Positions 14,293 to 26,147 of a stretch of 64,000 nt of DNA are shown here, one piece after another (positions within the stretch are counted from its first letter, which is position 1; each line of letters begins with the position of its first letter). The translations under genes and the position numbers were made by a program. Location: positions 10,795,096 through 10,859,095 of the forward strand of contig JAKOON010000018.1 in the NCBI GenBank assembly GCA_022577435.1, in the 5' to 3' direction. Source of the stretch: Embiotoca jacksoni. Its lineage: Eukaryota > Chordata > Actinopteri > Embiotocidae. Under the pieces are notes generated by a model. That model was not told where the DNA came from and did not search any database. It worked only from the letters and a program-made list of their open reading frames with translations.

Positions 14293-14434
14293 TGTCAGAG
14301 GAGAGCTTTCTCTGCGATGGAAAATTGCAGTGACACTGTCGGCTCTCAATGACTATTGGCGACCTCACAGCACACATAGCACTCAGAGCTTCTATATAAT
14401 TTAAGGTGTTCTGTGATTATGACCAAGCTGACCT
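14293..14434. repeat. Diverged direct repeat, copy 2
   Basis: Second copy of the element at 12985-13127, in the same orientation and about 1.3 kb downstream. Similarity is strongest over the 3' half and falls to background outside the matched block. It contains no open frame longer than a few dozen codons. Confidence 0.75.
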
Positions 14435-16964
14435 TTTAGATGCTGTTTGCTACAGCGTTGAAGCTCATACATCCACCAAGTTGGTGTTAGGATGAGGATC
14501 TGTAAAACCACTGCAGCATCATTCAGGCCTGAATCTGTTCAGAAAAATATACTGTCCTGTCTGAGCCCTATTCTTTTGCCACATAAAAGTTAGATATTAC
14601 TCGAGAAATAGCAAGAGAAATGTAACATTCTAAAGAAACCTATTTTTTTTCACAATGGGAATGTGGCTAATGAAGCCAGGTTTATATGATGGGTTCCTGA
14701 CTGCCAGGAGCACGAAGTTGTACACAGGTTGCACACCACCAGTGATGCAAGCAGGAAATTAGTGCTGAAATGAAACACATTCAATTTTGCAGTCTGCAGG
14801 CATTTATAAGAATTATAGATACACACTAAAATATTAAAATAATAGTTTTACTTTTACATTATTCAGTGTACATTCATTGTCTAATTTCCTACATTTTCAT
14901 TGTGTTGTGCTCATTCGGTATTGTTTTGACGTTTTGTTTGTCTTAGTCTAATTTACAACATTTGAGATTTAAAAATCAGACAACCTATTGGTTGGGTGAA
15001 GTTTTGCGGTCTCTCTGTGAGGAACGTGTAAAACATGCAGAGCAGGAGTGACAACGCTGGGAAACGCAAAGGAAAAGCAGCCCCAACGGCCACAGACCTG
15101 GTTGTATCTGTAATAGCATTGTGTAAATGCACAGCATTAGAAAATGCTGGATGTACTTCACTGCCTGGTAGTCACTGGTTACTGTTGTCCGGTAGATTAC
15201 CTGCCTCACTCCATCTCCTCAAACGAAAAAGTTCAATTGTTTGGTTGGCATTCATAAATTATCAGAAAAAAATATCTACGAGCAAAGAAAGATAACAGTG
15301 GTAATGAAATCTGAATTTGTCCTTAAATATTGCATCTCAAGTGTGTGTGCGTGTGTGTGTGCGTGTAACACATGGGGGAACGCTGCAGAAAAACCTAGGC
15401 ACTCTGGGAGGAATGTTTTCACAGACTGAGCTCATAAGCTTCAACAAATGAGTTCTGATAGGACTTTTATTTTGAAACAATTGTGTTCTCAACCAGTGCT
15501 TGTTTTTGCATCGATTTATTGTAAGTGGTGGCTATTTTTTCTGGGTGCCACGTAGAAACTGGTCTGTAGACCTAATTGCTATACAAAATAAACAGCTTAA
15601 TATTGTTCAGTTAAGAACAGTGTGCAGTATGAAGTATTGTGTGACACATAAATGTAGCCCAACTATTCCTCTTTAAACCAAGTTAATGAAACCATAATTA
15701 AGGTTCTTTCTCAGACAGAGCAGTGACATAGCAGCACATGCATCGTGTGGATTTCAGCCTATCAAACCTGTATTAGATTCAAGCATTTCTGAAATCATAA
15801 ATTGTGTGGAATCAGCATCCATCCAGCCTCCTACTGCATGAATACAACTATTACTATTAGGTGTAGCTAATGTTATTCACCTGTAGTAACCCAATAAATG
15901 CATCATTAAATTTAACTGGGCCTGACATTAATTTAGGAATTAAATGTGGTCTTTATAGCAATTTTTATAGATATTTTATATGTCATTATTATCCCTTGTA
16001 TGAAAGTCTGCATGTCTTTAGGTGTCTGGTAGTAAATATATTTTAAGGGCTGTAACTATGACACCAAGTGCATTTCCATCTGTATCATACCATGTTTTGT
16101 TTTTTTTTTGTTTTTTTTTTAAAGGACTACAGGAACACCTGGAGACGAAAGAGAGAACACGTGTATGAACAGTCATTGGGCTGCAGATACCTGATGTGGA
16201 AAAAAGCGTGAAGTATCGAGAAGTTGCCAACACTGAAATGACTTCAACACCCAAATGGACCCAACGATACGGTTTCTTTCCTGGTTAACGCCACATTCAG
16301 ACCCATCGGTGTGTACCCATGGTTTCCGCTCTCGCGTCTGCGAGTAGCCTCGCACAGGGGCCCAGGAAAAAAATACAAACAGTCCCAACACGGCGGGGTG
16401 AAAGGTGAAGAGAGCCCTCCCCCCACCACTGTCCGCACATACTTCAGGCTCGGATTGCATGTAAAATCACATTCTCCAGGGGTGGGGTGGCTGGTGGGGG
16501 GGTTGGAGAGGAATTCATTGTTTTGGCATGGGGCAGTGGGTTTGCGTCATAAAAAAGTCCATGCTCTTACAAGTGCCTGCGCCTCCTTGACCAAGTGTCT
16601 CCATAAAACTCAAAGCAGAACAAATGACTTGGAGCTGCAGGAGGGACACGTTTGATTTGACGAGTGTTAAAGCACGGAAGTGTTCGGGAAGACTATCTAT
16701 ACCCAACCTAATATATATATTTTTTTAAATACCAAATTCACCAGGTTGCACAAATCTCGTGGGGTTTTTTTATGCTGCGGTTTTATGGAGTGTGTGAACG
16801 TTTTATTTTATTTTTAATTCTGTTCATTTAAATTTACTAGCTACTATTTTAAAATGATGTTGCAGGAATTTAAACTTAGGCCACTGTATTGATGTTTCAA
16901 ACAAATCAGTCCTGCAAATATAGGACAAAAGGATTGGGATGCAGCACGAGTGTGTGTTCATTGG

Positions 16965-16966
<2 letters not shown>

Positions 16967-17042
<76 letters not shown>

Positions 17043-17069
17043 TGTGGTGTGTGTGTGTGTGTGTGTGTG
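16967..17069. repeat. (GT)n microsatellite, about 100 bp
   Basis: Long GT tract interrupted only by two GGTGTG irregularities near 17040-17047, in the mllt10-skida1 intergenic region. Confidence 0.95.
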
Positions 17070-18786
17070 AGTAGGTTGTGTCTTTACCGTAATCGGTCCA
17101 TATCCCCCATTAAGTCTCGGACTTCCACAGTGAAGTAGTGGAAAAAAAAAAAAAAAAAAGCAAGGCCTGAACTGCTTTACAGCAGCCAGGAGACGCCACG
17201 CACGCGCCATACTTTATTTAGCCCAATAAAAGTGATATTTTGTTCATTTCTGTTTGAGTTTTATATATATATATATATATATATAATTTTGCTATCTATT
17301 TAAAAAAAACATAAAATTAATTTATATTAGATTTGCTGTGATTCCCCAGGGGCTTAACTCCATGCCCCAAACATATCGCATTATTGTTGTTATAGTTTTG
17401 GTGGTCCCCCGTCAATGCAGCTACAGCTGTGCCACAAACATAAACTTACAGAAGAGTAGCTTAATGGCCAAAACTAAGAATGAGCCTGAAGAGCAAGATC
17501 TGGTCGACCGAGCCATTTCCCCTTCATCGACAACACACATCGGGCTGTTGTAAGAAACCTCCACCGTACTGGAGATCTTTCTCTCTCTCTCGGCCACTCG
17601 GTCTTGTTTCCTCCCCCTGGTCCCGGCCGGCATTCAGGCGCAGGAGAAGGGGGGGGGGGGGATATGTGCCCTGTGGCATCTGGTGTATAGCAAAGAGTCC
17701 CTGGTCTAAGTTGGAAATACCCCAATACGCATATATACAGATGGTAATTTGTTTTCCATTAATTATTAGAATATTGTATGATTGTTTCAGGGTCTTTGAG
17801 ATGGCCCCCATGTTCTGACCTTGCAATGAGCACGTTGTCAATGTTGTGCAATAAACAGCACGTGAAGGAAGAGAAACTTAATTGGCAGATGTTACAAGAA
17901 GTAAAAAAAAAAAAAAAGTACACAGTCATTATAAATTATTAATGCAGATTTTATTTGTGTTTGGTTAACCATGTTTTATTTAATAATAATAATAATATAA
18001 TATTTTGTGATTATGTTATATTCTAACTCTGAAACAATAGCTCCATATCTGTGGGTCAGAGACCAATGTTTCAAAAGCCAAACTTTGGAGAAAAAAAAAA
18101 TTGAGACGTTATAATCATTGAACTCCCTTTGTAGTGACCTAACAAACGCCTGACCGTTGTCTGTACTTTCTGTTTGACTGAATGCAAAATGTATTTGTGT
18201 TACAGACCAATTACACTCAAGGCATAGCGCACGGGAATGGTCAATTTGAATTCAAACCAAAAGTGAATTGCTCTGCAGTTTAAACTGGTTGAAAGCGTCT
18301 CAGTTTACGCGAGAACTCTTTGCGATATATGTGATCAGAGGAAAAAAAACAACAACAACAAGGGTGTATTGTGTCACACAAAAAAAGAAACCCAGTTTAC
18401 CGAAAGGGCAAAACATGCAGACGGTCAGGACGAGAAGTCCTGACTGTCTGCTCCTCCCTGCATCTCCCGGGCCGGGACGGTGCACGGGGGCTCGGGGATC
18501 CGAGGTATTCCCCGGGGGGGATCTACACCGCAGAGCTGCCCTTCCGCCCCCTGCATCCGTGAAACTCCGCATGTTACGTGTATTAACGCTGTCATACAGA
18601 ATCAGCACGTGAACGCGGATTTTTGTTTTGGTTTTTTTGTGTTTTGTTTTTTTTTTGCTGCAAACGGGGGTAGAAGGTCTCAACGTATAAAGGTCCTACA
18701 TGTTGGACTGAAGGCGGCGAGAATGCAGATCAGATAAGGTGCGTTTAACTGAGCTGGAGTTTCTGCATCCTGGACAGGATAGTCAC

Positions 18787-18789
<3 letters not shown>

Positions 18790-18842
<53 letters not shown>
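18790..18842. repeat. (CA)n microsatellite
   Basis: Uninterrupted CA tract about 2.8 kb upstream of the skida1 start codon. Confidence 0.95.
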
Positions 18843-18845
<3 letters not shown>

Positions 18846-20247
18846 CCTTGTGGCACATAACTCAACTAGACAGTTAATATTGACACTACAGTCTGTCTGT
18901 CATTATAACTTTTGATTATCCACACGGCCCTATCCCACACACTGTAATCAAATTGGAAGCCACGCGCAGTCATACAAAGTGGGAAATATTTTGCTCACAT
19001 CATAGTTTATATATCTGTTGAACCCTATATGACACTTGGGCGCACACGTATTGTATTTATAACTCCATTAAGTGGTGTGCGCAATCTTGTATTAGGTCCA
19101 CGGGCACCACATTGGCGGTTCTGCGCCACAGTACATTATCGAGTGCATAATGTGGACGCGGTGTTCAAATAATTCCGATTTAACAGTGGGCTATAGTAAC
19201 AACGCCTACATGTATGACACGCTGTTTGATGTAACACCGAGGTAACATCGATGCTCTTCAGTCTTCAGTGACAAGCCTGTCAATAAGAAAATAGGATTGT
19301 TGGAGATGAGCATGCCCAGTCTTGATGATGACCCCATCTCGCGCAGCACTGCCCGTGAGAAACAAGGCCACAAGAGATTCACGTGTTTTATAGAGAACAC
19401 AGATGGAGCATAACGCAGGAAGGACTGACAAAATATGGCTTTAGACTAAACACAACAGTCAATCCAAACGGCCTACTGTAGGCCTACTGCTATTCCAAAC
19501 AATTAGCCTGTACTATACTCCACAGTCACATTATCTGGGCAGACCTGTGGGTGGTAGCTTCAGCGGTGTTTCCTGCGTGCGTGCGCGTGTGTGTGTCGAT
19601 AAGGTGTGCGCGTTTCAGATCACGAGCGTCTTTCTTTGTATGTGTGTATGTGTGTGTGTGCGTGCGCGTGCACGCGATCGGTTAAAACCACGTTCCCTAA
19701 AAGGCGTGTGCATGTAGGCTATGTCGGTAGCGTGCACACGCAAGAAGCACGTGCGCAAAGAACCAAATGTAAAAATGTGTGCAAAATGTCACGCAGGATA
19801 CCAGACAAAGAACAAGAAGTAGCCAGAAATAAAATCGCCGTGAAGGTGTTTGTGTTACATTAAATAACCTCCAAAACAGTTCCTGGTGCCCTCCTCTGAA
19901 AAGCTACTTGTTGAGTATTTATTCATATATTTTTGACCTAACAGATTATTAACACACGCTATCAATTTATTAAATATTTCATTGTTGCATTGCTGACATT
20001 TTTTTTTTTTAGATGTTGATCGGACTTTTGAAGTGGCGAAAGCTTTTGGCAATATTGTCAAGAAAATCTGTGGGAAAAGCAACCCTGACTTAGCATTTTT
20101 TTTTTTCTTTACCGTCCAATCAGCGTTCGCGTTGTTATAGCAGGGTGAAAAACACGCTTCAATATAACGTGGAATTTTAGCATGACTCCGCTAAATTCTG
20201 TTTTCTGTTATTTCTGAAGCTTATTGCAAATTTTTTTTTTTTTTTTT

Positions 20248-20278
<31 letters not shown>

Positions 20279-20693
20279 GAGAGAGAGAAAATGATGTGAA
20301 ATGGCATTAAAAAATTTAAAAAAAATACTGCGAATACCGATTAATTTTGCACTGCGAAACCAAACAAATGAACACAGGCATGTGCTGTCCACAAATAAGT
20401 CGGTCAGTCTACCACCAAAGGGGAAAAAAAAAAAAAAAAAATCATCAAGGAGAAAAAGACTATGGAGCCAACAAAAGCAGATGAGTTTGATCTTTGGTGA
20501 GGGCAGCAGTCTGAACGTGGAAAAGCAGCTTGCAAAGTGTAAAAAGCAAATGTCTTTGTTTAAGCAGCGCTGCGTTAACACAGACACCAACCCGACTGAA
20601 ATACCCGGGGTGTGGAGTCATTTTACCAACATGCAATCGATTGCATACTGTAGGACTACTGTCGCGTGCATTCTGAATGTGGACCGAAAGGGG

Positions 20694-20724
<31 letters not shown>

Positions 20725-21116
20725 CAAAAATAAATCCCAGTCTTATCAGGACAATTGGCCGGCTCGGGCTACTTCTTCTGGTTATATGCGTAGCCTGCTA
20801 TATGAACAACGGCTCTTTATTCAGCTCTTGAAATATGAACTTGTCATAACTGCAATATTTACTCAAACGTCAGAGACTGTGGGCACAATTGTGAACTATT
20901 GTAATGGCAGGGTGTGGGAGGGGTGGGGGGGGTGGGGATGGAATATCCATTTTTTTATTGCATCACCTGTCAGCGTTGTCCAATGGGCGTCGACTCCGAG
21001 GGCATTAATTGATGAAGGTGTCTCCAGCCTCGGCCCACCTCCCCTCTCTGTCATTTTATTTGCGGCTCAACCAGCAGCCAGAATAGCAGCTGCATTTTAG
21101 CTCTTATTCTGTTTCT

Positions 21117-21127
21117 CTCTATCTCTG

Positions 21128-21162
<35 letters not shown>

Positions 21163-21182
21163 TTCTCCCTCCCCCTCACAAC

Positions 21183-21220
<38 letters not shown>

Positions 21221-21621
21221 CCTCCCTCCTCGCTATTTTATCCCTCTGGCTGAGGCAGTGGTGTACACCTACCCCTCGTCCTGCTCGCCGACCAGAGGGG
21301 AGTGGAGTCGGGAGAGGCAGGTAGCAGCAGCCCCGGCTTGGTGGACAGCATCCGTCGCATTCCTCCACCATGCCGGACCGGGGCAAGAGGCGAGGAGTGG
21401 ATGCTGTCGGCTCATTCAACCTATTAGACAGGGGCAGCTCCATTTAAGTCCGCATGTCAAAGTTTGCATTTTCATGACGCGGCAGTGTGGATGGATTAAA
21501 GGTATGAGCGAGGATGCCTTAAGCTCACGAACCGGTGCCATTTACTGGTAAAAAAAAAAAATCCACACAACACACTGAGAGTGACTACATGGATTAATAC
21601 ACTGTAGCTGCTACATAAAAC
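21117..21621 (+). promoter_or_regulatory. skida1 upstream region and 5' leader with (CT)n tract
   Basis: A homopyrimidine CT tract covers about 21129-21223 and is followed by a TATTTTAT element near 21234, then a GC-richer leader running to the skida1 ATG at 21622. A donor-like AAAG/GTATGA lies at about 21501 and an acceptor-like TGTAG at about 21609, so a small 5' UTR intron is possible. The exact start site is not determinable from sequence alone. Confidence 0.45.
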
Positions 21622-24195
21622 ATGGGGGACCTGGAGTGTGGCTTTGAGGAAATGCAAGGAGTGAGATTGGGATACCTGCTCATCAAAGGCAAGCAAATGT
21701 TTGCTTTGTCTCAGGTCTTCACTGACCTGCTGAAGAACATCCCGCGGACCACGGTGCACAAGCGCATGGACCACCTGAAGGTGAAGAAGCACCACTGCGA
21801 CCTGGAGGAGCTGCGGAAGCTCAAAGCAATAAACTCTATAGCTTTCCACGCCGCTAAATGCACTCTGATATCGCGGGAGGATGTGGAGGCTCTGTATTTC
21901 TCCTGCAAGACCGAGCGGGTGTTGAAGTCCAACAAAAGGAAAGCGAAAGCGGTGTGTTCCCCCGGGGACGCATCCTCGTCCCCGGGGCTCCTGCGTGCGG
22001 ACGCCGAACTGTGGAAGGAAAAAGTTTGGTTTAGTTTGCACGGCGTCCCGGAGACTCTCACACTTAACAACAAAACGGACAGGAGAAGAGAGCTGACTCC
22101 CTGCCTTACCGACTCCAAACTACCTCAATTTTACCACAAGACCCACGTGCGGGATTTCCGCTCGGCGACTAAATCCAGTCACAAACACTTTAAAAACTAT
22201 GAAACCGCTAAAATAACAGGGAACCGCGTTACTTTGAGCCAAAGGCAATCGTTTTTCCGGAGCGCGGTGAGCCGGCAGCCGGTGGTGCTTCAGTCCGCCA
22301 TAGCTGCTCAGTCCAGGCTCTCGCGCTCAGCCGGCGACCTACTTCACAAAAGGAAGAGGAGGCGCGAGGGGGGCGGCGGCAAGGACAGCGCGAGGCACTC
22401 GTGGAGCCGGAGCAGACACGCGCACCACCACGTCCCGCCGGTGCTGCTCGTGCAGCCCAAATCGTCCGGCAGCCACGGGACTTCTTTCGGCGCTTTCCAC
22501 CTCGGTACGGATTTCTACGTTGACCCTCGACCTCACCACCACCACCACCACCAGCATCACCACCACCACCACCACCACCACCACGAGCCCACTTTCCCGG
22601 AGACTTACAGCAGCGACACCGAGTCCAGCACCTACTCAGACCGGGCGTACCGCGACTCGGACTTCGGCTCCGGGTTCTCCACCAGCAGCAACTCCGGGAG
22701 CTCCGAGGAGGAAGAGGAGGGCGAGGATGAAGACGACACGCAGTCAGAGAGTTCAGAGGTCAGCTCGGAGGAGGAAGAGAGCTCCTCTCAGTCCGACTCC
22801 AGCTCGGTTTCGAGCCGCGTTTCGGTCCAGAGCATCCGGTTCAGACGGGCGCGGGTCGGCTCTCTCGCCAAAAGTCTCAACGCCAGCAAAGCACCTTTGG
22901 TCCTGCAGCCCACGTTTCACTACAGCCACCAACAGCAACAAGAAAAACAGCACAGGACACTGGACCGCGTCGCCGCTTCACAGACGGGGGACAGCAAACA
23001 GGGCAAACGGCAGAAATGTGAATTTATGTACAGTGAGACTCGGAATGACTCGGGACCCTTACAGCCACCAAAATGTAGCTCCGCTGCTGTGGGGGAGAGC
23101 TTTTTCACGGAGTCCAAAAGGGAAAAGTTGTGCGAGGCTGATCCAAACGTCAGGGCTGACCCTGAGGACGACGCGGTCCCTTATTCGCCGGGACACAACC
23201 GGAGCAAGGCCTTTCACCCCTCACGCAGGACGCCGGGACATCCTACCAAATGCCTCCCGGGACTGAGCGCACAGTGTGACCAGAACAAAGACACCAAGAT
23301 CCAAAAATGTATGGACAAAAGGGAGGTGAAAGCCAGCAGCCTAAAACTGCCCGCTCCGCTGAAGACAATAAAAACCGAGTCCGAGGAGCCCTCTGTGACC
23401 CCCTACTCGGACGGCGGCAGGACAGCCGGGACACCGCCCTTCAACCTCTACAATGTGAAAGTTAAAGTGGAGGAAAGCTGTGATGAATATGAATACCAGA
23501 GCCAGGCTGCAGTCAAATGTAAAGGAGATACGGCAGAAAGCAGCTACGGACAATATCCCAGCGGAGCCATCAAACAAGCAGACTTCTTCAACAGCGGGAT
23601 TAAAGCCACAGAGAAGAGCCCTGATGTGGCCCCCAGGTCCCCCTGCGCTCCTCAGGAATGCAGGAGCAGCCAGGACTCCCCCTGTATGGAGGAAGCGGAA
23701 CACAGGAACAGAAACTGCCGAGCTCCGGTGCAGGGGAATAAGAAACCCCGATTTTCCAGGACGAAAACAAAACAAAACGTGCCCAGGGTCAACAAAGCTG
23801 CCTCTTCTTCTTGTTCTTCTTCTTCCTCCTCTTCCTGTTCTTCTTCTTCTTCTTCTTGTTCGTCTTCTTGTTCGTCTTCTTCTTCTTCTTCTTCTTCTTC
23901 TTCTTCACGTCCCGCGGGCTGCGAGGAGACATCCACAGAGGAATTACCGAGCAGACGCAAACGCAGCAACGCCAGCACTGTAGCATCGCCTGCAAAAATG
24001 CCTTTCAGCCTGATGGCAAATTTCCCATCCCCACCGTCGCTGATTGTTGGCAGCGACGGGGATTTGTGCCCTGCTTACTCCCTGAACTCGCTGAGGGGCC
24101 CCGGGCCTCCCCCTCCGTCCCACCCCGTGTGGAGGTGGCAGCCAGGCGGCCAGATTCTCCCTCCCCCACTCGCTCAGAGAAGTAGGAAATACTGA
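21622..24195 (+). CDS. skida1: skida1, SKI/DACH domain-containing protein 1, complete
   Basis: One intact 857-residue ORF. Residues about 11-103 form the SKI/SNO/DACH fold, with GVRLGYLLIKGKQMFALSQV, then TTVHKRMDHLKVKKHHCDLE and AKCTLISREDVEALYFSCKT; this agrees closely with mammalian SKIDA1 as I know it. After a basic segment come a His tract (about 305-322), a Ser/Glu/Asp-rich acidic stretch (about 330-400), the motif VSVQSIRFRR, a LYNVKVKVEE-type motif near residue 611, a Ser tract (about 728-763) and a conserved C-terminal block with FSLMANFPSPPSLIVGSDGD and HPVWRWQPGG. The start at MGDLECGFEE matches the family's MGDL opening. Human SKIDA1 is slightly longer (about 900). It is presumably nuclear; its molecular role is poorly defined. 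It is divergent from mllt10. Confidence 0.95.
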   Translation: MGDLECGFEEMQGVRLGYLLIKGKQMFALSQVFTDLLKNIPRTTVHKRMDHLKVKKHHCDLEELRKLKAINSIAFHAAKCTLISREDVEALYFSCKTERVLKSNKRKAKAVCSPGDASSSPGLLRADAELWKEKVWFSLHGVPETLTLNNKTDRRRELTPCLTDSKLPQFYHKTHVRDFRSATKSSHKHFKNYETAKITGNRVTLSQRQSFFRSAVSRQPVVLQSAIAAQSRLSRSAGDLLHKRKRRREGGGGKDSARHSWSRSRHAHHHVPPVLLVQPKSSGSHGTSFGAFHLGTDFYVDPRPHHHHHHQHHHHHHHHHHEPTFPETYSSDTESSTYSDRAYRDSDFGSGFSTSSNSGSSEEEEEGEDEDDTQSESSEVSSEEEESSSQSDSSSVSSRVSVQSIRFRRARVGSLAKSLNASKAPLVLQPTFHYSHQQQQEKQHRTLDRVAASQTGDSKQGKRQKCEFMYSETRNDSGPLQPPKCSSAAVGESFFTESKREKLCEADPNVRADPEDDAVPYSPGHNRSKAFHPSRRTPGHPTKCLPGLSAQCDQNKDTKIQKCMDKREVKASSLKLPAPLKTIKTESEEPSVTPYSDGGRTAGTPPFNLYNVKVKVEESCDEYEYQSQAAVKCKGDTAESSYGQYPSGAIKQADFFNSGIKATEKSPDVAPRSPCAPQECRSSQDSPCMEEAEHRNRNCRAPVQGNKKPRFSRTKTKQNVPRVNKAASSSCSSSSSSSCSSSSSSCSSSCSSSSSSSSSSSSRPAGCEETSTEELPSRRKRSNASTVASPAKMPFSLMANFPSPPSLIVGSDGDLCPAYSLNSLRGPGPPPPSHPVWRWQPGGQILPPPLAQRSRKY
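23803..23908 (+). repeat. Coding (TCT)n trinucleotide tract (poly-Ser) in skida1
   Basis: Near-pure TCT repeats with occasional TCC, TGT and TCG encode about 35 residues, mostly Ser with a few Cys. The tract is in frame with the skida1 ORF and sits in its disordered C-terminal half. Such a tract is prone to length variation by replication slippage. Confidence 0.9.
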
Positions 24196-24800
24196 GCTGG
24201 ATTTTGAAGCAAAAAAAAACAAAACAAAAACAAAACAAAAGCCCCCATCGTGTCCATCTCCAGTTTAACCGTAGCCTGAGTCATAACGTGAGCGCACCAA
24301 ATTGCTCGAAACTTTCTCGCTGTTTATTTCTTTTCTCCCATTTTTTTTTTTTTTTTTTTTTTTCCCCCCCCTCCTCAGAATGGATTTACATTCCGCTTTG
24401 TTTTGAAGTTTGATCGAGGAAAAGCCACCAGATCCCTTTTGGAGCCCCTGAAAAAAAAAAAAACGCCCACAAGGACTGTGAGACACCGCTCGTGGATTTA
24501 CGCTTAAAAACTTTGTATTTCAAAATAAGCTATCAATCCAAAGCAATATGTTCTCCATGTTGTGTTCACGTGACTGTTTTCTGAACTCGATTGTTTCTTA
24601 CTCGCTTTTCTAACATGCTCGACCTGTTGGATTGTATGGTGCCAGGGTTTCAGTGGTGCTTTGTCTGAAAGAGGATAAAGGGGGTAAAAAAAAAAAAAAA
24701 AAATCACAGCATTCCTTGGAATGAGGCTACTTTTAATCAGCAAGTTAGACGTGTAAATATAGGCTAATAATAATAATAATAATAAAAAAAGAATCAGGGT
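24196..24800 (+). other. skida1 3' UTR with candidate polyadenylation signal
   Basis: The sequence after the TGA/TAG-free end of the ORF contains several A and T runs and an AATAAA hexamer at 24781-24786, at the end of an (AAT)n stretch. Further A-rich tracts continue to about 26180, so longer 3' UTR isoforms are possible. Confidence 0.5.
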
Positions 24801-26116
24801 TTCCCATTCTGTGCCACTTGGTATATTTTATATATGAGCGCTGTGTTTTCATCCATGACTGTCATGCTGACCAGCTCGGTCACAATGGTCCATGTGCCCA
24901 AATGTTGAGTCTCAGAGAATTATAAAAAAAAAAAAAAAAAAGGATTTATTAATGTCTGGTTATATGCTCACAGTTAAGCCTTTATTAGATTTGACGGGAA
25001 TTTATTCCTGGTGGTTGTGGGATTTTTAGGGTGCTAGTGAACTGGTTTTCGGTCTTTCATTATTTTTCTTTTTTTTATTTTTTTTTTTATTTCTGCGAAG
25101 TATTTCCTGGTTTGCAAAGTGTGTGACTGCACAGACGCAGGCCCAGACACAACACAGGCCTTATGTACAGACAATCAAAAAAAAAAAAAAAAAAAAAAAG
25201 CAGACTCAAAGCACGATAGACTCGTGACCCTTCAGGTGGCCGCCGATTTAACATGCACGTCATATTTTTTACTCGGGTTGGTGCGTTTAGCGCACGTAAA
25301 TGAGTCCAGGAAACGTAAAACACAGACATAAAAACGTGCAAGAAGTGGTTAAAAAGCGGGATGTGGTTCAGTAGTGAGATCAAAAACAGCACCAAAACCG
25401 CGTGAAACACCTCAGAAACAATGCTCAAGAACCATGCAGGCTTAAATGCATTGCACTTTGATACTGTTGAGGGTTTTGTTTCAGCTTTAGTATTTTCTGA
25501 CTAACCTGTGAAATGATGACTGAGATGGCGAGAGGAAAAAAAAAACAAAAAAAAACTATTTGGATGTATACACAGAGGCCAAACTGCTTTGCTTTGATTG
25601 TTAATATTTAGGTTTTTAGCCACATGTCAGTTTCACTATCCCATGATGCTTTTTGATCCCCTGTATAATTCTCACTGTTGTGAATTATTACAAGACGGAA
25701 AAATATAGCCAATTATTTACTATTGGCTGTCCTCCTCTCAGAGACACCGGAAACAGAATCAGGTTCTCTGAAAAGTTGCGTTCTTTATTTTTGTCAAATG
25801 CACCACGGTTCTGAATGTAGCCTTTTGTATGTGGCCGAGAATCCCACATGAAGCCCTTATAAATTCAGCAGTATCTACTCGGACTTCACCTTTAAAACAA
25901 GTGGCTGAAGTTGCACCTACACGTAGCCAGTTTAAGTGAATGTGTGGATGTTTTTAATGGCAGTGCAGGACGCGCTCTGCTAATTGGCATGCTTTTTTTC
26001 TGTCTGCGACAAAGAGAGGCCCAGCTTATGGCGAGCCAGATCACAACAAACCCAAAGCCCCGTGAATGATGTCAGCCTCCTCACAAGCACAGCAAAGGGT
26101 GCATTCATTCTGAGGA

Positions 26117-26147
<31 letters not shown>

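Larger units (their letters stand above)
12311..21116. other. Intergenic region between divergent mllt10 and skida1
   Basis: No credible coding exon is visible in these 8.8 kb. It contains (GT)n 16967-17069, (AT)n 17263-17284, (CA)n 18790-18842 and 20251-20278, and many A/T homopolymers. There is a GC-rich patch at 18465-18560, an alternating pyrimidine-purine stretch at 19565-19760, and a diverged 143-bp duplication described separately. Because the two flanking genes are divergent and developmental, regulatory elements are to be expected, but I cannot identify them by eye. Confidence 0.6.

Noticed and set aside
20301..20831. 176-codon plus-strand frame with Lys runs
   Set aside because: It depends on two A homopolymers, has no domain-like sequence and no splice or neighbour context.
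21711..23995. Minus-strand open frames under skida1
   Set aside because: They are antisense shadows of the GC-rich, low-complexity skida1 ORF.
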